33,868 nucleotides of DNA from Marmoricola sp. (GCA_025965315.1 JAOPXD010000050.1:1-33868); one strand, 5' to 3'; counted from the stretch's first letter, positions 24,253-32,368 are shown. Numbers and translations are program-made. The notes: a model not told the origin generated them from the letters alone.

Positions 24253-24474
24253 ATGGAGGTCAAGATCGGCGTGACCTACGCCAACCGCGAGCTCACCGTC
24301 GACACCGACCTCGACGCCGCGGCGATCGAGGAGCAGGTGCGTACCGCCCTCGACAAGGGTGGCGTGCTGTCGCTGACGGACCTCAAGGGCCGCCGGATCG
24401 TCGTCCCGGTCGACAAGCTCGCCTACATCGAGATCACCACCAGCACGGTCGGCCAGGTCGGCTTCCGCTCCTAG
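24253..24474 (+). CDS. DUF3107 family protein (TB9.4-like)
   Basis: The 73-residue protein starts MEVKIGVTYANRELTVDTDL and ends LAYIEITTSTVGQVGFRS. Length, the KIGV opening and the VPxDKLAYIEI ending match the actinobacterial DUF3107 family, whose M. tuberculosis member (Rv3208A, TB9.4) is known as an antigen; the molecular function is unknown. AGGAGG lies 7-8 bases before ATG 24253 inside a perfect palindrome (AGGAGG-T-CCTCCT, 24239-24251) that could mask it. The gene follows the TetR gene as in mycobacteria and converges on the ferritin-like gene with 15 bases between them. Confidence 0.88.
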   Translation: MEVKIGVTYANRELTVDTDLDAAAIEEQVRTALDKGGVLSLTDLKGRRIVVPVDKLAYIEITTSTVGQVGFRS

Positions 24475-24489
24475 CCGGCGCGTTCCCGG

Positions 24490-25203
24490 TCAGCTGGCGA
24501 GGCCGAGCTCCGCCATCCGGTGGGTGTGGTTCTCGGTCAGCCGGTTGAACATCCGGCCTAGCGCCACCAGGTCGAGGCCCGGACGGTCGACGCCGCCGGC
24601 GAGCAGGGCTGCCAGCGAGTCGCGCTCAGCAGCGACCCGCTGCGCCTGGGACAGCGCCTCGCCCATCAACCTGCGCCCCCACAACGCGAGCGCACCGCCG
24701 ACACGGGGATCGTCGACGATCGCCTGGCGGACCCGGTCGACGACAAAGCCGGCGTGCCCGGCGTCGGCGAGCGAGGTGATGATCAGGTCGCGGGTGTCCG
24801 CATCGAGGAACGCGGCCACCTCGCGGTAGAAGTCCGCCGCCAGCCCGTCCCCCACGAACGCCTTGATCAGGCCCTCGAGCCAGCTGCTCGGCGCCGTCTT
24901 GGTGTGGAACGCGTCGAACGGCTCGACGAACGGCTCCATCGCGACCATCGGCTCGGAGCCGAGCGCCGCGATCCGCGCGATCAGCGGCTCGACGTGGTTG
25001 AACTGGATCGAGGCCATCTTCCCGAGCGCGAGCTTGTCGGCCAGCGTCGGCGCGAGCTTGGCGTCCTCGGCCAGCCGCTCGAAGGCCGAGATCTCGCCGT
25101 ACGCGATCGCCCCCAGCAGGTCGACGACAGCGGCGCGGTAGCCCGGGTCCTGGAAGGCCACCGGGACGTCGGTCGCAGCCTCTGATTCGCCGATTTCGGT
25201 CAT
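24490..25203 (-). CDS. Ferritin-like fold protein
   Basis: The 237-residue, all-helical protein begins MTEIGESEAATDVPVAFQDP. It contains paired Glu/His helices (GEISAFERLAEDAK, MASIQFNHVEPLI, FYREVAAFL) consistent with the ferritin-like fold proteins conserved in actinobacteria. From memory the positional equivalent is Rv3210c. Whether it binds iron or modifies a substrate such as tRNA is not known to me. The frame is open beyond, but ATG 25203 is preferred because TACGCT sits six bases upstream, giving a leaderless start. It is divergent from the DEAD-box helicase gene. Confidence 0.82.
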   Translation of the reverse strand: MTEIGESEAATDVPVAFQDPGYRAAVVDLLGAIAYGEISAFERLAEDAKLAPTLADKLALGKMASIQFNHVEPLIARIAALGSEPMVAMEPFVEPFDAFHTKTAPSSWLEGLIKAFVGDGLAADFYREVAAFLDADTRDLIITSLADAGHAGFVVDRVRQAIVDDPRVGGALALWGRRLMGEALSQAQRVAAERDSLAALLAGGVDRPGLDLVALGRMFNRLTENHTHRMAELGLAS

Positions 25204-25209
25204 GGGGGG

Positions 25210-25225
25210 AGCGTACCGATAGACT
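25210..25225. promoter_or_regulatory. Back-to-back -10 elements between the ferritin-like and DEAD-box genes
   Basis: On the minus strand TACGCT (25210-25215) lies 6 bases before ATG 25203. On the plus strand TAGACT (25220-25225) would start transcription near 25232, just past the in-frame GTG 25230, favouring the later start GTG 25314 for the helicase. The two -10 boxes are four bases apart, so the two promoters probably compete for polymerase. Confidence 0.45.
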
Positions 25226-25313
25226 GGGGGTGGCAGACGGCCCCCGTCAGCGCCCGGACACGACCGGGGAACAACACCTGGACGACACCGCTCAGGCGAA
25301 CGGGGAAGCAGCC

Positions 25314-26861
25314 GTGCCTTCGCCCCTCTCGAATTTTCGAGCCACACAGAACGGCAAGATCCTGACTACCTTCCGAGAGCTCGGGGTACTCCCCGAGATT
25401 TGCGACGCGCTCGAGCGCGGCGGCATCACCACCCCCTTCGCCATCCAGGAGATGACCCTGTCGGTCGCCCTGATGGGGACCGACCTGATCGGCCAGGCCC
25501 GCACGGGTACCGGCAAGACCCTCGCCTTCGGCATCCCGGTGCTGCAGCGCTCGGTCGCGCCGCACGACCCGGACTACGCGGAGCTGGTCGCGCCGGGCAA
25601 GCCGCAGGCCCTGATCGTCGCCCCGACCCGCGAGCTCGCGCTCCAGGTCTCCAGCGACCTGGCCCTGGCCGGCAAGGACCGCGGCATCCGCGTCCTGACC
25701 GTGTACGGCGGCGTCCCCTACGAGCCGCAGCTCGAGGCGCTCGAGACCGGGGTCGAGGTCGTCGTCGGTACGCCGGGCCGGCTCATCGACCTGATGAACC
25801 GTCGCGCCCTGGACATCTCGCACGTCAAGAGCCTGGTCCTCGACGAGGCCGACGAGATGCTCGACCTCGGGTTCCTGCCCGACGTGGAGCGGCTGCTCGC
25901 CAAGACTCCCGAGACCCGGCAGACGATGCTGTTCTCGGCGACGATGCCGGCAGCGATCGTCTCGCTGGCCCGCACGCACATGCGGCACCCGATGAACATC
26001 CGCGCGGAGTCGTCGTACGACAACCAGACGGTGCCCGCGACGGCGCAGTTCATCTACCAGGCGCACGACCTGGACAAGACCGAGATGATCGGCCGGATCC
26101 TGCAGGCCGAGGGCTCGGGCCTGACCATCGTCTTCACCCGCACGAAGCGCTCCTCGCAGCGGGTCGCCGACGACCTGACCGAGCGCGGCTTCGACGCGAG
26201 CCCGCTGCACGGCGACATGGCCCAGACCGCCCGCGAGAAGGCTCTGGCCAAGTTCCGCGAGGGCAAGCTCCGGGTGCTGGTCGCCACCGACGTCGCGGCC
26301 CGGGGTATCGATGTCACCGGGGTCACCCACGTCATCAACTACACCTGCCCCGAGGACGAGAAGACCTACATCCACCGGATCGGCCGTACCGGCCGCGCGG
26401 GTGCGACCGGCATCGCGGTGACGTTCGTCGACTGGTCGGACCTGCACCGCTGGAAGATGATCAACAAGGCGCTCGACCTGCCGTTCGAGGACCCGGCCGA
26501 GACCTACTCCAGCTCGGAGCACTTCGCCCACGACATGGGGATCGCGCCCGGCGTCAAGGGTCGGGTGATCCCCGAGGGCCAGGTCGTCATCCCGCGCCAG
26601 CCCCGCGACGATCGCGGAGGCGGCCGCAACGGCAGCTCCAGCGGTGGTTCGCGCGGCGGCCGTGATGGTGGCTCGCGTGACTCGCGCGGTGGTGGACGCG
26701 GTGGCCGCGACAGCGGCGGCGAACGTCCGGCCCGGTCAGAAGCGCCGGCTGGTGCCTCCGCCAGCGCGGACAAGCCTGCTGCCTCGCGCAACCGCAACCG
26801 TCGTCGTACCCGCGGTGGCGGCGAGGGCGGCGCTCCGGCGGCTCAGCAAGCTGCTGAGTAG
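25314..26861 (+). CDS. DEAD-box ATP-dependent RNA helicase (RhlE-like)
   Basis: The 515-residue protein shows all core motifs: Q motif (GITTPFAIQ), ARTGTGKT (62-69), PTRELALQ, GTPGRL, DEAD (177-180), SAT (208-210), IVFTRTK, ATDVAARGID and HRIGRTGRAG. A C-terminal tail of about 90 residues is rich in Arg, Gly and Ser, typical of RNA-binding RGG-like tails. It probably unwinds structured mRNA or rRNA during ribosome assembly or cold stress. GTG 25314 is chosen because GGGGAAG lies 6 bases upstream. GTG 25230 is in frame and would add 28 hydrophilic residues, but lies too close to the likely -10. It converges on the L,D-transpeptidase gene with only 3 bases between stop codons. Confidence 0.92.
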   Translation: MPSPLSNFRATQNGKILTTFRELGVLPEICDALERGGITTPFAIQEMTLSVALMGTDLIGQARTGTGKTLAFGIPVLQRSVAPHDPDYAELVAPGKPQALIVAPTRELALQVSSDLALAGKDRGIRVLTVYGGVPYEPQLEALETGVEVVVGTPGRLIDLMNRRALDISHVKSLVLDEADEMLDLGFLPDVERLLAKTPETRQTMLFSATMPAAIVSLARTHMRHPMNIRAESSYDNQTVPATAQFIYQAHDLDKTEMIGRILQAEGSGLTIVFTRTKRSSQRVADDLTERGFDASPLHGDMAQTAREKALAKFREGKLRVLVATDVAARGIDVTGVTHVINYTCPEDEKTYIHRIGRTGRAGATGIAVTFVDWSDLHRWKMINKALDLPFEDPAETYSSSEHFAHDMGIAPGVKGRVIPEGQVVIPRQPRDDRGGGRNGSSSGGSRGGRDGGSRDSRGGGRGGRDSGGERPARSEAPAGASASADKPAASRNRNRRRTRGGGEGGAPAAQQAAE

Positions 26862-26864
26862 GAC

Positions 26865-27575
26865 CTAGGCGACAACGACGACGTCGGTACCGACCGGCGC
26901 GAAGTCCCACAGCCTGATCGCGTCCGGCAGGTTCTGCCGGATGCAGCCGTGCGACTCGGGCGTCCCCAGCTGGGAGACGCTCTGCAACGGCTTGCCGTTC
27001 TGCGTCGGGATGCTGTGGAACCCGATCGCCGCGTTCACCCCGTGCGCGAACCGCACGAAGTACTGCATCACACCGGAGTCGTCGACGCCGACGGCCCAGC
27101 GGGACTTCGAGAACACCGCGTACTTCCCCGGGTCCAGGTTGTGGGTCAGGCTGCCCGAGACCAGGTAGGTCGAGAACGCAGTGTTCTTCGCATCGACCAA
27201 CCAGACCCGCTGGTCCTTGATCGAGAAGACGATCCGGCGTCCGGAGCCGCTGTCCGCAGGCAACGCTGCCGCGGTCGTCCGGGCCGAGCTGACCGTCCTC
27301 GACGGGGTCGTGCTCGCGGGTGTCGTGGAGGGCGCCTTGGTCGGCGTGGTGCGCACCGGAGCCTGCGGCGTCGGGACGGCTCGGTGCGTCGACGGGGTCC
27401 TGGTCGAGGCCGCGTTCGCCAGGTGCGAGCCCGCGGCCCCGGCTCCGCCGAGCGGGATCACGCCGATGCCGCCGAGCAGCGCGATCGAGGTCACGATCAG
27501 CGAGAGGCCCGCAGCCGCCATCCGGCCGAACCGCGGGCGTACCCGCTTCGGCGGCTCGAGGCGATGGCGGGACAC
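26865..27575 (-). CDS. L,D-transpeptidase (YkuD domain), membrane-anchored
   Basis: The 236-residue protein has a basic N-terminus, a membrane segment (about 19-47), a Thr/Pro/Ser-rich linker (about 55-105) and a YkuD domain. Its catalytic motifs are GFHSIP and SHGCIR (His209, Cys211). Such enzymes make 3-3 cross-links in peptidoglycan or attach proteins to it. The Thr/Pro linker suits crossing the wall. The start GTG 27575 lies 3 bases after the parA stop, so the two genes are co-translated or nearly so. Immunoglobulin-like domains typical of mycobacterial Ldt proteins are absent, making this a short version. Confidence 0.88.
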   Translation of the reverse strand: MSRHRLEPPKRVRPRFGRMAAAGLSLIVTSIALLGGIGVIPLGGAGAAGSHLANAASTRTPSTHRAVPTPQAPVRTTPTKAPSTTPASTTPSRTVSSARTTAAALPADSGSGRRIVFSIKDQRVWLVDAKNTAFSTYLVSGSLTHNLDPGKYAVFSKSRWAVGVDDSGVMQYFVRFAHGVNAAIGFHSIPTQNGKPLQSVSQLGTPESHGCIRQNLPDAIRLWDFAPVGTDVVVVA

Positions 27576-27578
27576 GGC

Positions 27579-28343
27579 TCAGGCCCTCGCCAGCAGGTTG
27601 GCGGCGACCTCGCGGTACGCGATCGCGCCCTTGTTGCCGGTCGCCGTCGTCAGGATCGAGCGGCCCGCAGCAGGTGCCTCGGCGAAGCGGATCGACTTCG
27701 GGATCGGCGGCTCGATGACGGCCAGGTCGTACGTCGCCGAGATCGTCTCCAGCACCGTCCGGGCGTGCGTGGTGCGGCCGTCGTACAGGGTCGGCAGCAC
27801 GCCCCAGACCTCGAGCTCGCGGTTCGTGAACCGGCGTACGTCGTGGACGGTGTCCAGCAGCTGGCCGACGCCGCGGTGGGACAGCGTCTCGCACTGGAGC
27901 GGGATCAGCACCCCGGTGGCAGCGGTCAGGGCCGCCACCGTCAGCACGCCCAGCGAGGGCGGGCAGTCCAGCAGCACCCAGTCGTAGTCGTCCTCGAGCT
28001 CCTCGACGACGGTGCGGATCACGTACTCGCGACCGGTACGGGTCAGCAGGTCGGCCTCGGCGCGCGCGAGCTCGATGGTCGCCGGCAGCAGGTCGACGCC
28101 GTCCTCGGTGGTGACCATCACCTCGGTCGCCGGGACGCCCTTGGTCAGGACGTGGTGGATCGAGAGGTCCAGGTCCTCGGGGTCGATGCCCAGGCTGAAC
28201 GTGAGGCAGGCCTGCGGGTCGAGGTCGATGAGCAGGACCCGCTGCCCGAGCTCGGCAAGAGCCGTTCCCAGGGAGGCAACTGTGGTTGTCTTCGCCACGC
28301 CACCCTTCTGGTTGGCGACGGCGAGCACGCGGGTCGTGGTCAT
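27579..28343 (-). CDS. ParA/Soj-like ATPase, orphan
   Basis: The 254-residue protein has the deviant Walker A KGGVAKTT (13-20), the LLIDLDPQAC motif and VLLDCPPSLG, so it belongs to the ParA/MinD ATPases that position chromosomes, plasmids or protein complexes. No parB gene or parS-like sites are near, and chromosomal parA normally lies by the origin with parB, so this is a separate Soj-like paralogue. From memory Rv3213c is the equivalent. It directly precedes the L,D-transpeptidase gene (3-base gap), which hints at a role in placing cell-wall synthesis. The start is ATG 28343; CATGAT lies 8 bases upstream as a possible -10. Confidence 0.88.
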   Translation of the reverse strand: MTTTRVLAVANQKGGVAKTTTVASLGTALAELGQRVLLIDLDPQACLTFSLGIDPEDLDLSIHHVLTKGVPATEVMVTTEDGVDLLPATIELARAEADLLTRTGREYVIRTVVEELEDDYDWVLLDCPPSLGVLTVAALTAATGVLIPLQCETLSHRGVGQLLDTVHDVRRFTNRELEVWGVLPTLYDGRTTHARTVLETISATYDLAVIEPPIPKSIRFAEAPAAGRSILTTATGNKGAIAYREVAANLLARA

Positions 28344-28405
28344 CAGGGTCCATCATGCCGCACCGGCCTTGCCTACGCCGACCACGGCCGTGGATGCTGT
28401 GCCGC

Positions 28406-29191
28406 ATGTCGCCTTCCCGCACCCGCGCAACCACGTCCTGGGCCCTGGTCACCGGAGCCACCGCTGGAATCGGTCTGGAGATCACCCGCCAGCTCGCAGA
28501 ACGGGGCCACGACCTGGTCCTGGTGGCCCGCAACGAGGACCGTCTCGGGGAGGTCGCCCTGGAGCTCGCGCAGGAGTTCGGGGTGCGCACCGAGGTGCTC
28601 CCAGCCGACCTGGCCGACCGGGTCGCGCTGGCGAGGGTGGAGGCCAGGCTGGCCGATCCGAGCCGGCCGATCGACCTGCTCGTGAACAACGCGGGCTTCG
28701 GCCTCAAGGGCCGGTTCCTGGACAACAGCATCGAGGCCGAGCAGGCGCACCTGGACGTGCTCGTGGTGGCCCCGATGCGACTGTGCCACGCGGCGCTGGG
28801 CCCGATGGCGGCCCGGGGCAGCGGCCAGATCGTCAACGTGTCCTCGGTGGCCGGGTTCCTGCCCCGCGGGACCTACTCGGCCGCGAAGGCCTACGTCACG
28901 AAGTTCAGCGAGTGGGCGCACCACGAGTACGGCCCCCAGGGCGTGCACGTGATGGCGCTCTGCCCCGGCTTCGTGCGCACCGAGTTCCACGAGCGGATGG
29001 AGGTCGGCCGGGACTCGGCGCCGGCGTTCCTCTGGCTCGACACCGAGGAGTTCGTGACGGCCGCGCTCGCCGATCTCGACGCCGGCAAGGCGATCAGCAT
29101 CCCGACCCTGCGCTACAAGGCGATCGTGGCCGGCGCCCGGTACATCCCCTCCGGGCTGCTCCAGCGGTTCCAGAGCTTCGGTCGCAGATAG
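28406..29191 (+). CDS. Short-chain dehydrogenase/reductase
   Basis: The 261-residue Rossmann enzyme has the cofactor loop TGATAGIG, LVARNEDRL (Arg after strand 2 suggests NADP preference), NNAG, and the catalytic Ser-Tyr-Lys in VSSVAGFLPRGTYSAAKAYV. The C-terminal tail (ARYIPSGLLQRFQSFGRR) is basic and may contact membranes, as in related YqjQ/DltE-like SDRs. The substrate is unknown. ATG 28406 is preferred; GATGCT seven bases upstream resembles the leaderless -10 pattern. It is divergent from parA and converges on marC. Confidence 0.87.
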   Translation: MSPSRTRATTSWALVTGATAGIGLEITRQLAERGHDLVLVARNEDRLGEVALELAQEFGVRTEVLPADLADRVALARVEARLADPSRPIDLLVNNAGFGLKGRFLDNSIEAEQAHLDVLVVAPMRLCHAALGPMAARGSGQIVNVSSVAGFLPRGTYSAAKAYVTKFSEWAHHEYGPQGVHVMALCPGFVRTEFHERMEVGRDSAPAFLWLDTEEFVTAALADLDAGKAISIPTLRYKAIVAGARYIPSGLLQRFQSFGRR

Positions 29192-29247
29192 CCCTCGGAG
29201 ATCGAGCAGGTCTCGACTGAGCTCGACCACCGTTCGATCAGTCGGGA

Positions 29248-29853
29248 TCAGCCCTTACCGGCGATGAAGGCCCGGACGGCGTCGGCGACCATCTGCACCG
29301 CGATCGCCGAGAGCAGCAGTCCGGCGATCCGGGTGACCAGCATGACGCCGCCCTCTCGGATCACCCGCAGGATCGGCAGCGAGAACCTCATCGCCAACCA
29401 GATCGTCAGGTGCACGCCGATCACTCCGAGGGCGACCGCCGCGAAGTCGGGGAACTCGTGCACCCGCTTGCTGAACACCATCGTGGCGACGATGGCGCCG
29501 GGGCCCGCCAGCAACGGCGTACCCAGCGGGACCAGGGCGACGTTCGTCTCCAGCGCCGCCGTCTCCTCGGACTGCTTGCCGGTGAGCAGCTCCAGCGCGA
29601 CCAGCAGCAGCAGCAGCCCGCCGGCGCACTGCAGTGCCGGGAGCGAGATGTGCAGGTACCCCAGGATCTGCTGACCGAAGAACGCGAACGTGACGATCAC
29701 GCCGAAGGAGACCGACACCGCCTGCCAGGCGAGACGTCGGGACGCCTGGGGCGAACGACCGCCGGTCAGGGACAGGAAGATCGGGATGGTCCCGACCGGA
29801 TCCATGATCACGAACAAGGTCACGAAGACCTCGGTAAGCATGGTCCACTCCAT
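29248..29853 (-). CDS. MarC family integral membrane protein
   Basis: The 201-residue protein has six predicted hydrophobic segments, beginning with MLTEVFVTLFVIMDPVGTIP, where the DPVGTIP motif is typical of MarC/YhcE proteins. The second half repeats the pattern with PLLAGPGAI. The family was named after E. coli marC, but its transport function is unproven. ATG 29853 is supported by TAGGGT eight bases upstream; ATG 29841 is an alternative. It lies downstream of DUF6758 on the same strand but has its own promoter signal. Confidence 0.87.
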   Translation of the reverse strand: MEWTMLTEVFVTLFVIMDPVGTIPIFLSLTGGRSPQASRRLAWQAVSVSFGVIVTFAFFGQQILGYLHISLPALQCAGGLLLLLVALELLTGKQSEETAALETNVALVPLGTPLLAGPGAIVATMVFSKRVHEFPDFAAVALGVIGVHLTIWLAMRFSLPILRVIREGGVMLVTRIAGLLLSAIAVQMVADAVRAFIAGKG

Positions 29854-29861
29854 GGGACCCC

Positions 29862-29867
29862 ACCCTA
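29862..29867 (-). promoter_or_regulatory. -10 element of a likely leaderless promoter for marC
   Basis: TAGGGT on the minus strand is separated from ATG 29853 by eight bases, with no Shine-Dalgarno sequence other than a G-run in the spacer. Confidence 0.4.
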
Positions 29868-29884
29868 GGGGTGTCGGGAGCCGC

Positions 29885-30514
29885 TCACCACGCCGGGCGC
29901 GGCCCGCCGAAGGGCATCTCCAGCGCCTCGGGCCCGAACCCGGTGACATCGGCGAGCAGCCACTCGTCACGCAGCAGCAGTGCGGCCGAGGCCGGCCGGA
30001 TCACCAGCCACAGCCAGCGGCCGTCCGCCTCACCGGCGAAGACCGACTTCGCGAGCAGGTCGTCCTCCAGCGAGGAGTCCACCGCCCACAGCGGCACCTG
30101 GCGGCCGCCGGCACGGACGTGGATCGCGTGCGGGCCGAGACCGATCTGCTCACCAGGATCGTCGTACGACGTCCCGGCGCAGCGGGCCCCGAGACCGACC
30201 CCGGGCTCCTCGGCGATCACCGTCACCTCGACCGGCCCGTCCAGGTCGCTCGATCCCACCGTCGTGGTCACGGTGGCGTAGGTGCGCTCGCCGGTGACGC
30301 ACCCGAAATCGGCGATCGACCAGCCCGGGCTCATCGGCCACGGCAGGTACGTCGGCAGGTCGTCGGTGCGGGAGACCAGCTGGGCGAACGTGCCGTAGTC
30401 GGCCTGCACCGGCCGCCAGAACGGGTGGATGGTCCCGTGCACGTGGCAGGAGAAGCTGCCGTCCGCCTCGGTGATCGGGGACGTGCAACGGGGGCAGGAA
30501 GCCGCGAGCGACAC
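29885..30514 (-). CDS. DUF6758 family protein
   Basis: The 209-residue protein begins MSLAASCPRCTSPITEADGS and continues FSCHVHGTIHPFWRP, a small zinc site (CPRC...C.VHG.IHP). Later come LPTYLPWPMSPGWSI, VTVIAEEPGVGLGARCAGT, and VFAGEADGRWLWLVIRPASA. These segments match the actinobacterial family DUF6758, sometimes mis-annotated as phosphotransacetylase. Its function is unknown; the tryptophan- and glycine-rich segments suggest a beta fold. The start is GTG 30514, with TACTCT exactly seven bases upstream. It lies between the histidine phosphatase gene and marC, all on the minus strand. Confidence 0.82.
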   Translation of the reverse strand: MSLAASCPRCTSPITEADGSFSCHVHGTIHPFWRPVQADYGTFAQLVSRTDDLPTYLPWPMSPGWSIADFGCVTGERTYATVTTTVGSSDLDGPVEVTVIAEEPGVGLGARCAGTSYDDPGEQIGLGPHAIHVRAGGRQVPLWAVDSSLEDDLLAKSVFAGEADGRWLWLVIRPASAALLLRDEWLLADVTGFGPEALEMPFGGPRPAW

Positions 30515-30521
30515 GCCCCAG

Positions 30522-30527
30522 AGAGTA
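30522..30527 (-). promoter_or_regulatory. -10 element of a leaderless promoter for the DUF6758 gene
   Basis: TACTCT on the minus strand is followed by seven bases and GTG 30514. It sits in the 17-base gap after the histidine phosphatase gene, so its -35 must lie inside that gene. Confidence 0.5.
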
Positions 30528-30531
30528 GTGG

Positions 30532-31104
30532 TCAGGCGTTCCAGCGCGCCACGGCGGGCCCGTCGTGCTCGTACCCGAGGACCGAGACGGTCGCGGTGTC
30601 GAGGCGGAACAGGCGGCCGTCGCCCACCGGTTGACCGAGCCAGCGGGCGGCCAGGACCCGGGTCGCGTGCCCGTGCCCGAAGACCAGCACCCGGCCTCCG
30701 TCGGCCCGCACCCGCGCGACCACCCGGTCCAGGCGCCCGGCCACGGCAGCAGCGTCCTCACCACCCGGACACGGGTGGCTCCAGATCGTCCAGCCGGGGA
30801 CGGTCTCCCGGATCTCCTCGGTGGTCACGCCCTCGTAGTCGCCGTAGTCCCACTCGGCGAGGTCCGGCTCGACCACCGCGTCCGGGAACCCCGCGAGCTC
30901 CGCCGTACGCCGGGCGCGGTCGCGCGGACTGGTCAGCACCAGGTCGAACGTGATCGCTGCCAGCCGCGGGGCGAGACCGCGAGCAGCCAGCTCTCCTGCG
31001 GGCGTGAGCGCGACCTCGGTGCTCGAGGTGTGCTTCCCGGCCAGGCTCCACGCGGTCTCGCCGTGGCGGACCGTCCAGAGCTCGCCCGCGGAACCGTCGG
31101 TCAT
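30532..31104 (-). CDS. Histidine phosphatase family protein (phosphoglycerate-mutase-like)
   Basis: The 190-residue protein carries the RHGE signature (about residues 13-16, phospho-accepting histidine), the second arginine in SPRDRARRTAELAG, EWDYGDYEG, and the second histidine motif VLVFGHGHATRV. These are the catalytic residues of the branch-1 acid phosphatase/mutase fold. The protein is shorter than cofactor-dependent phosphoglycerate mutase and is more likely a broad acid phosphatase. From memory Rv3214 (gpm2), which acts as a phosphatase, is the positional equivalent. ATG 31104 is preceded by AGAAGG at a somewhat long distance. It is divergent from the MFS gene with 28 bases between. Confidence 0.9.
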   Translation of the reverse strand: MTDGSAGELWTVRHGETAWSLAGKHTSSTEVALTPAGELAARGLAPRLAAITFDLVLTSPRDRARRTAELAGFPDAVVEPDLAEWDYGDYEGVTTEEIRETVPGWTIWSHPCPGGEDAAAVAGRLDRVVARVRADGGRVLVFGHGHATRVLAARWLGQPVGDGRLFRLDTATVSVLGYEHDGPAVARWNA

Positions 31105-31132
31105 GGGAGGCGCCTTCTGGGATCATCTGCTG

Positions 31133-32332
31133 GTGACAAGTCCTGCTCCCGCCACCGAGGTCCCGGTCACGCTACGCCGCGCCCGGCTGGCCGTCGCAGC
31201 CGCCTTCGCCACCCAGGGCATGGTCTTCATCAACCTGACCACCCGGCTGCCGGACTTCACCGACAAGTGGAACATCTCCGACAACCGGCTGACCCTGCTG
31301 CTGCTGATGATGGTGCTGCTGGCAGGTGCCGGGTCGGTCCTCGCCGAGACGCTGGCGAAGACCCGCGACTCGGCCCTGCTGCTGCGTTCCGGGCTGGCCG
31401 GGATCGCCGTCGCCGTACCGGTGATGTCGCTGGCCCCGTCCTTCGGGTTCTTCATGGCGGCGATGGCCGTCTACGGGCTCGCGCTGGGCATGGTCGATGC
31501 GACCACCAACATGCAGGCGGTCGCCCTGGAGCACCGCTACGGACGCCCGATCCTGCCGTCCTTCCACGGCGCCTGGACCTTCGGCGGGCTGCTCGGCGCC
31601 TCGGCCACGTTGGCGACCTCGCACCTGTCGCTCGGAGTCGGTGCTGCGCTGGCGGTCGTCCCGCTGGTGGTGCTGACCCGCCCGTTCCTGCGCCGCGTCG
31701 GCGACCCGGCCGCCGATGCTCCGAAGCTGGAGATCCCGTGGCGGCCGATCGTGCTCGTCGGCATCGGGATGGTGCTCTTCTACATGGTCGACACGGCCGC
31801 GTTCACCTGGGGCCCGCTCTACCTCGACCACGTCTTCGACAACACCCCGAAGGGGCTGTTCGCGCTCGCCGTCGTCCCGTACCTGCTCTCCAGCGGGGCG
31901 ATGCGGTTGGCCGGCGACGGCCTGGTCGCCCGGCACGGCGCCGTCACCGTGCTGAGGGTCGGCGGGGTGATCGCCTCGGTCGCACTGGCGATCGTGGTCT
32001 TCGCTCCGGCCTGGCCGGTCGCGGTCCTCGGCTTCCTGGTCCTCGGCAGCGGCGTCGGCGTGATCGCGCCGCTCAGCTTCTCGGCCGCGGGCCGGATCGC
32101 CGGCGGCACCGAGGAGGACCCGGCCACCCGCCAGGCGCGGGTGGACGCGGTGATCGGCCGGTTCAACCAGTTCAACTACCTCGGAGCGCTGTTCGGCTCC
32201 GTGCTCACCGGCGCGGTCGGCAACAACGACCTCCGGTACGGGTTCGCCGTACCGATGGTGCTGATCCTCGGGATCCTGCCGCTGGCACGAGCCTTCGCGC
32301 CGCGACCTGCGAATTCACATGGCGCCATGTGA
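31133..32332 (+). CDS. MFS transporter (YbjJ-like), last codons supplied by a terminal inverted repeat
   Basis: The 399-residue protein has about twelve hydrophobic segments in two halves. The first half contains QGMVFINLTTRLPDFTDKWN (typical of YbjJ-type major facilitator proteins) and GMVDATTNMQAVALEHRYGR; the second begins near IVLVGIGMVLFYMVDTAAF. The substrate is unknown. GTG 31133 gives the best N-terminus; an open frame continues upstream antisense to the phosphatase gene. The last codons (Ala-Asn-Ser-His-Gly-Ala-Met-stop) lie inside the perfect palindrome at 32311-32336, which is the left end of the islet. The original C-terminus may therefore have been replaced by insertion. Confidence 0.88.
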   Translation: MTSPAPATEVPVTLRRARLAVAAAFATQGMVFINLTTRLPDFTDKWNISDNRLTLLLLMMVLLAGAGSVLAETLAKTRDSALLLRSGLAGIAVAVPVMSLAPSFGFFMAAMAVYGLALGMVDATTNMQAVALEHRYGRPILPSFHGAWTFGGLLGASATLATSHLSLGVGAALAVVPLVVLTRPFLRRVGDPAADAPKLEIPWRPIVLVGIGMVLFYMVDTAAFTWGPLYLDHVFDNTPKGLFALAVVPYLLSSGAMRLAGDGLVARHGAVTVLRVGGVIASVALAIVVFAPAWPVAVLGFLVLGSGVGVIAPLSFSAAGRIAGGTEEDPATRQARVDAVIGRFNQFNYLGALFGSVLTGAVGNNDLRYGFAVPMVLILGILPLARAFAPRPANSHGAM

Positions 32333-32368
32333 ATTCGGCACTCTGAACATCAGATTCGATGTTCATCG
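32310..32368 (+). repeat. Left terminal inverted repeat of the islet
   Basis: The outer part is a perfect 26-bp palindrome with GAATTC at both ends and GGCGCC at its centre (32311-32336), containing the MFS stop codon at 32330-32332. The inner part is TGAACATC-N6-GATGTTCA (32344-32351 and 32358-32365), a perfect operator-like inverted repeat. Confidence 0.7.

Noticed and set aside
29198-29240. Short repeat-like sequence rich in TCGAG/CTCGA between the SDR and marC genes
   Set aside because: It vaguely resembles intergenic repeats of Nocardioides-like genomes, but pairing is weak and there is no second copy in the window, so it is not called.
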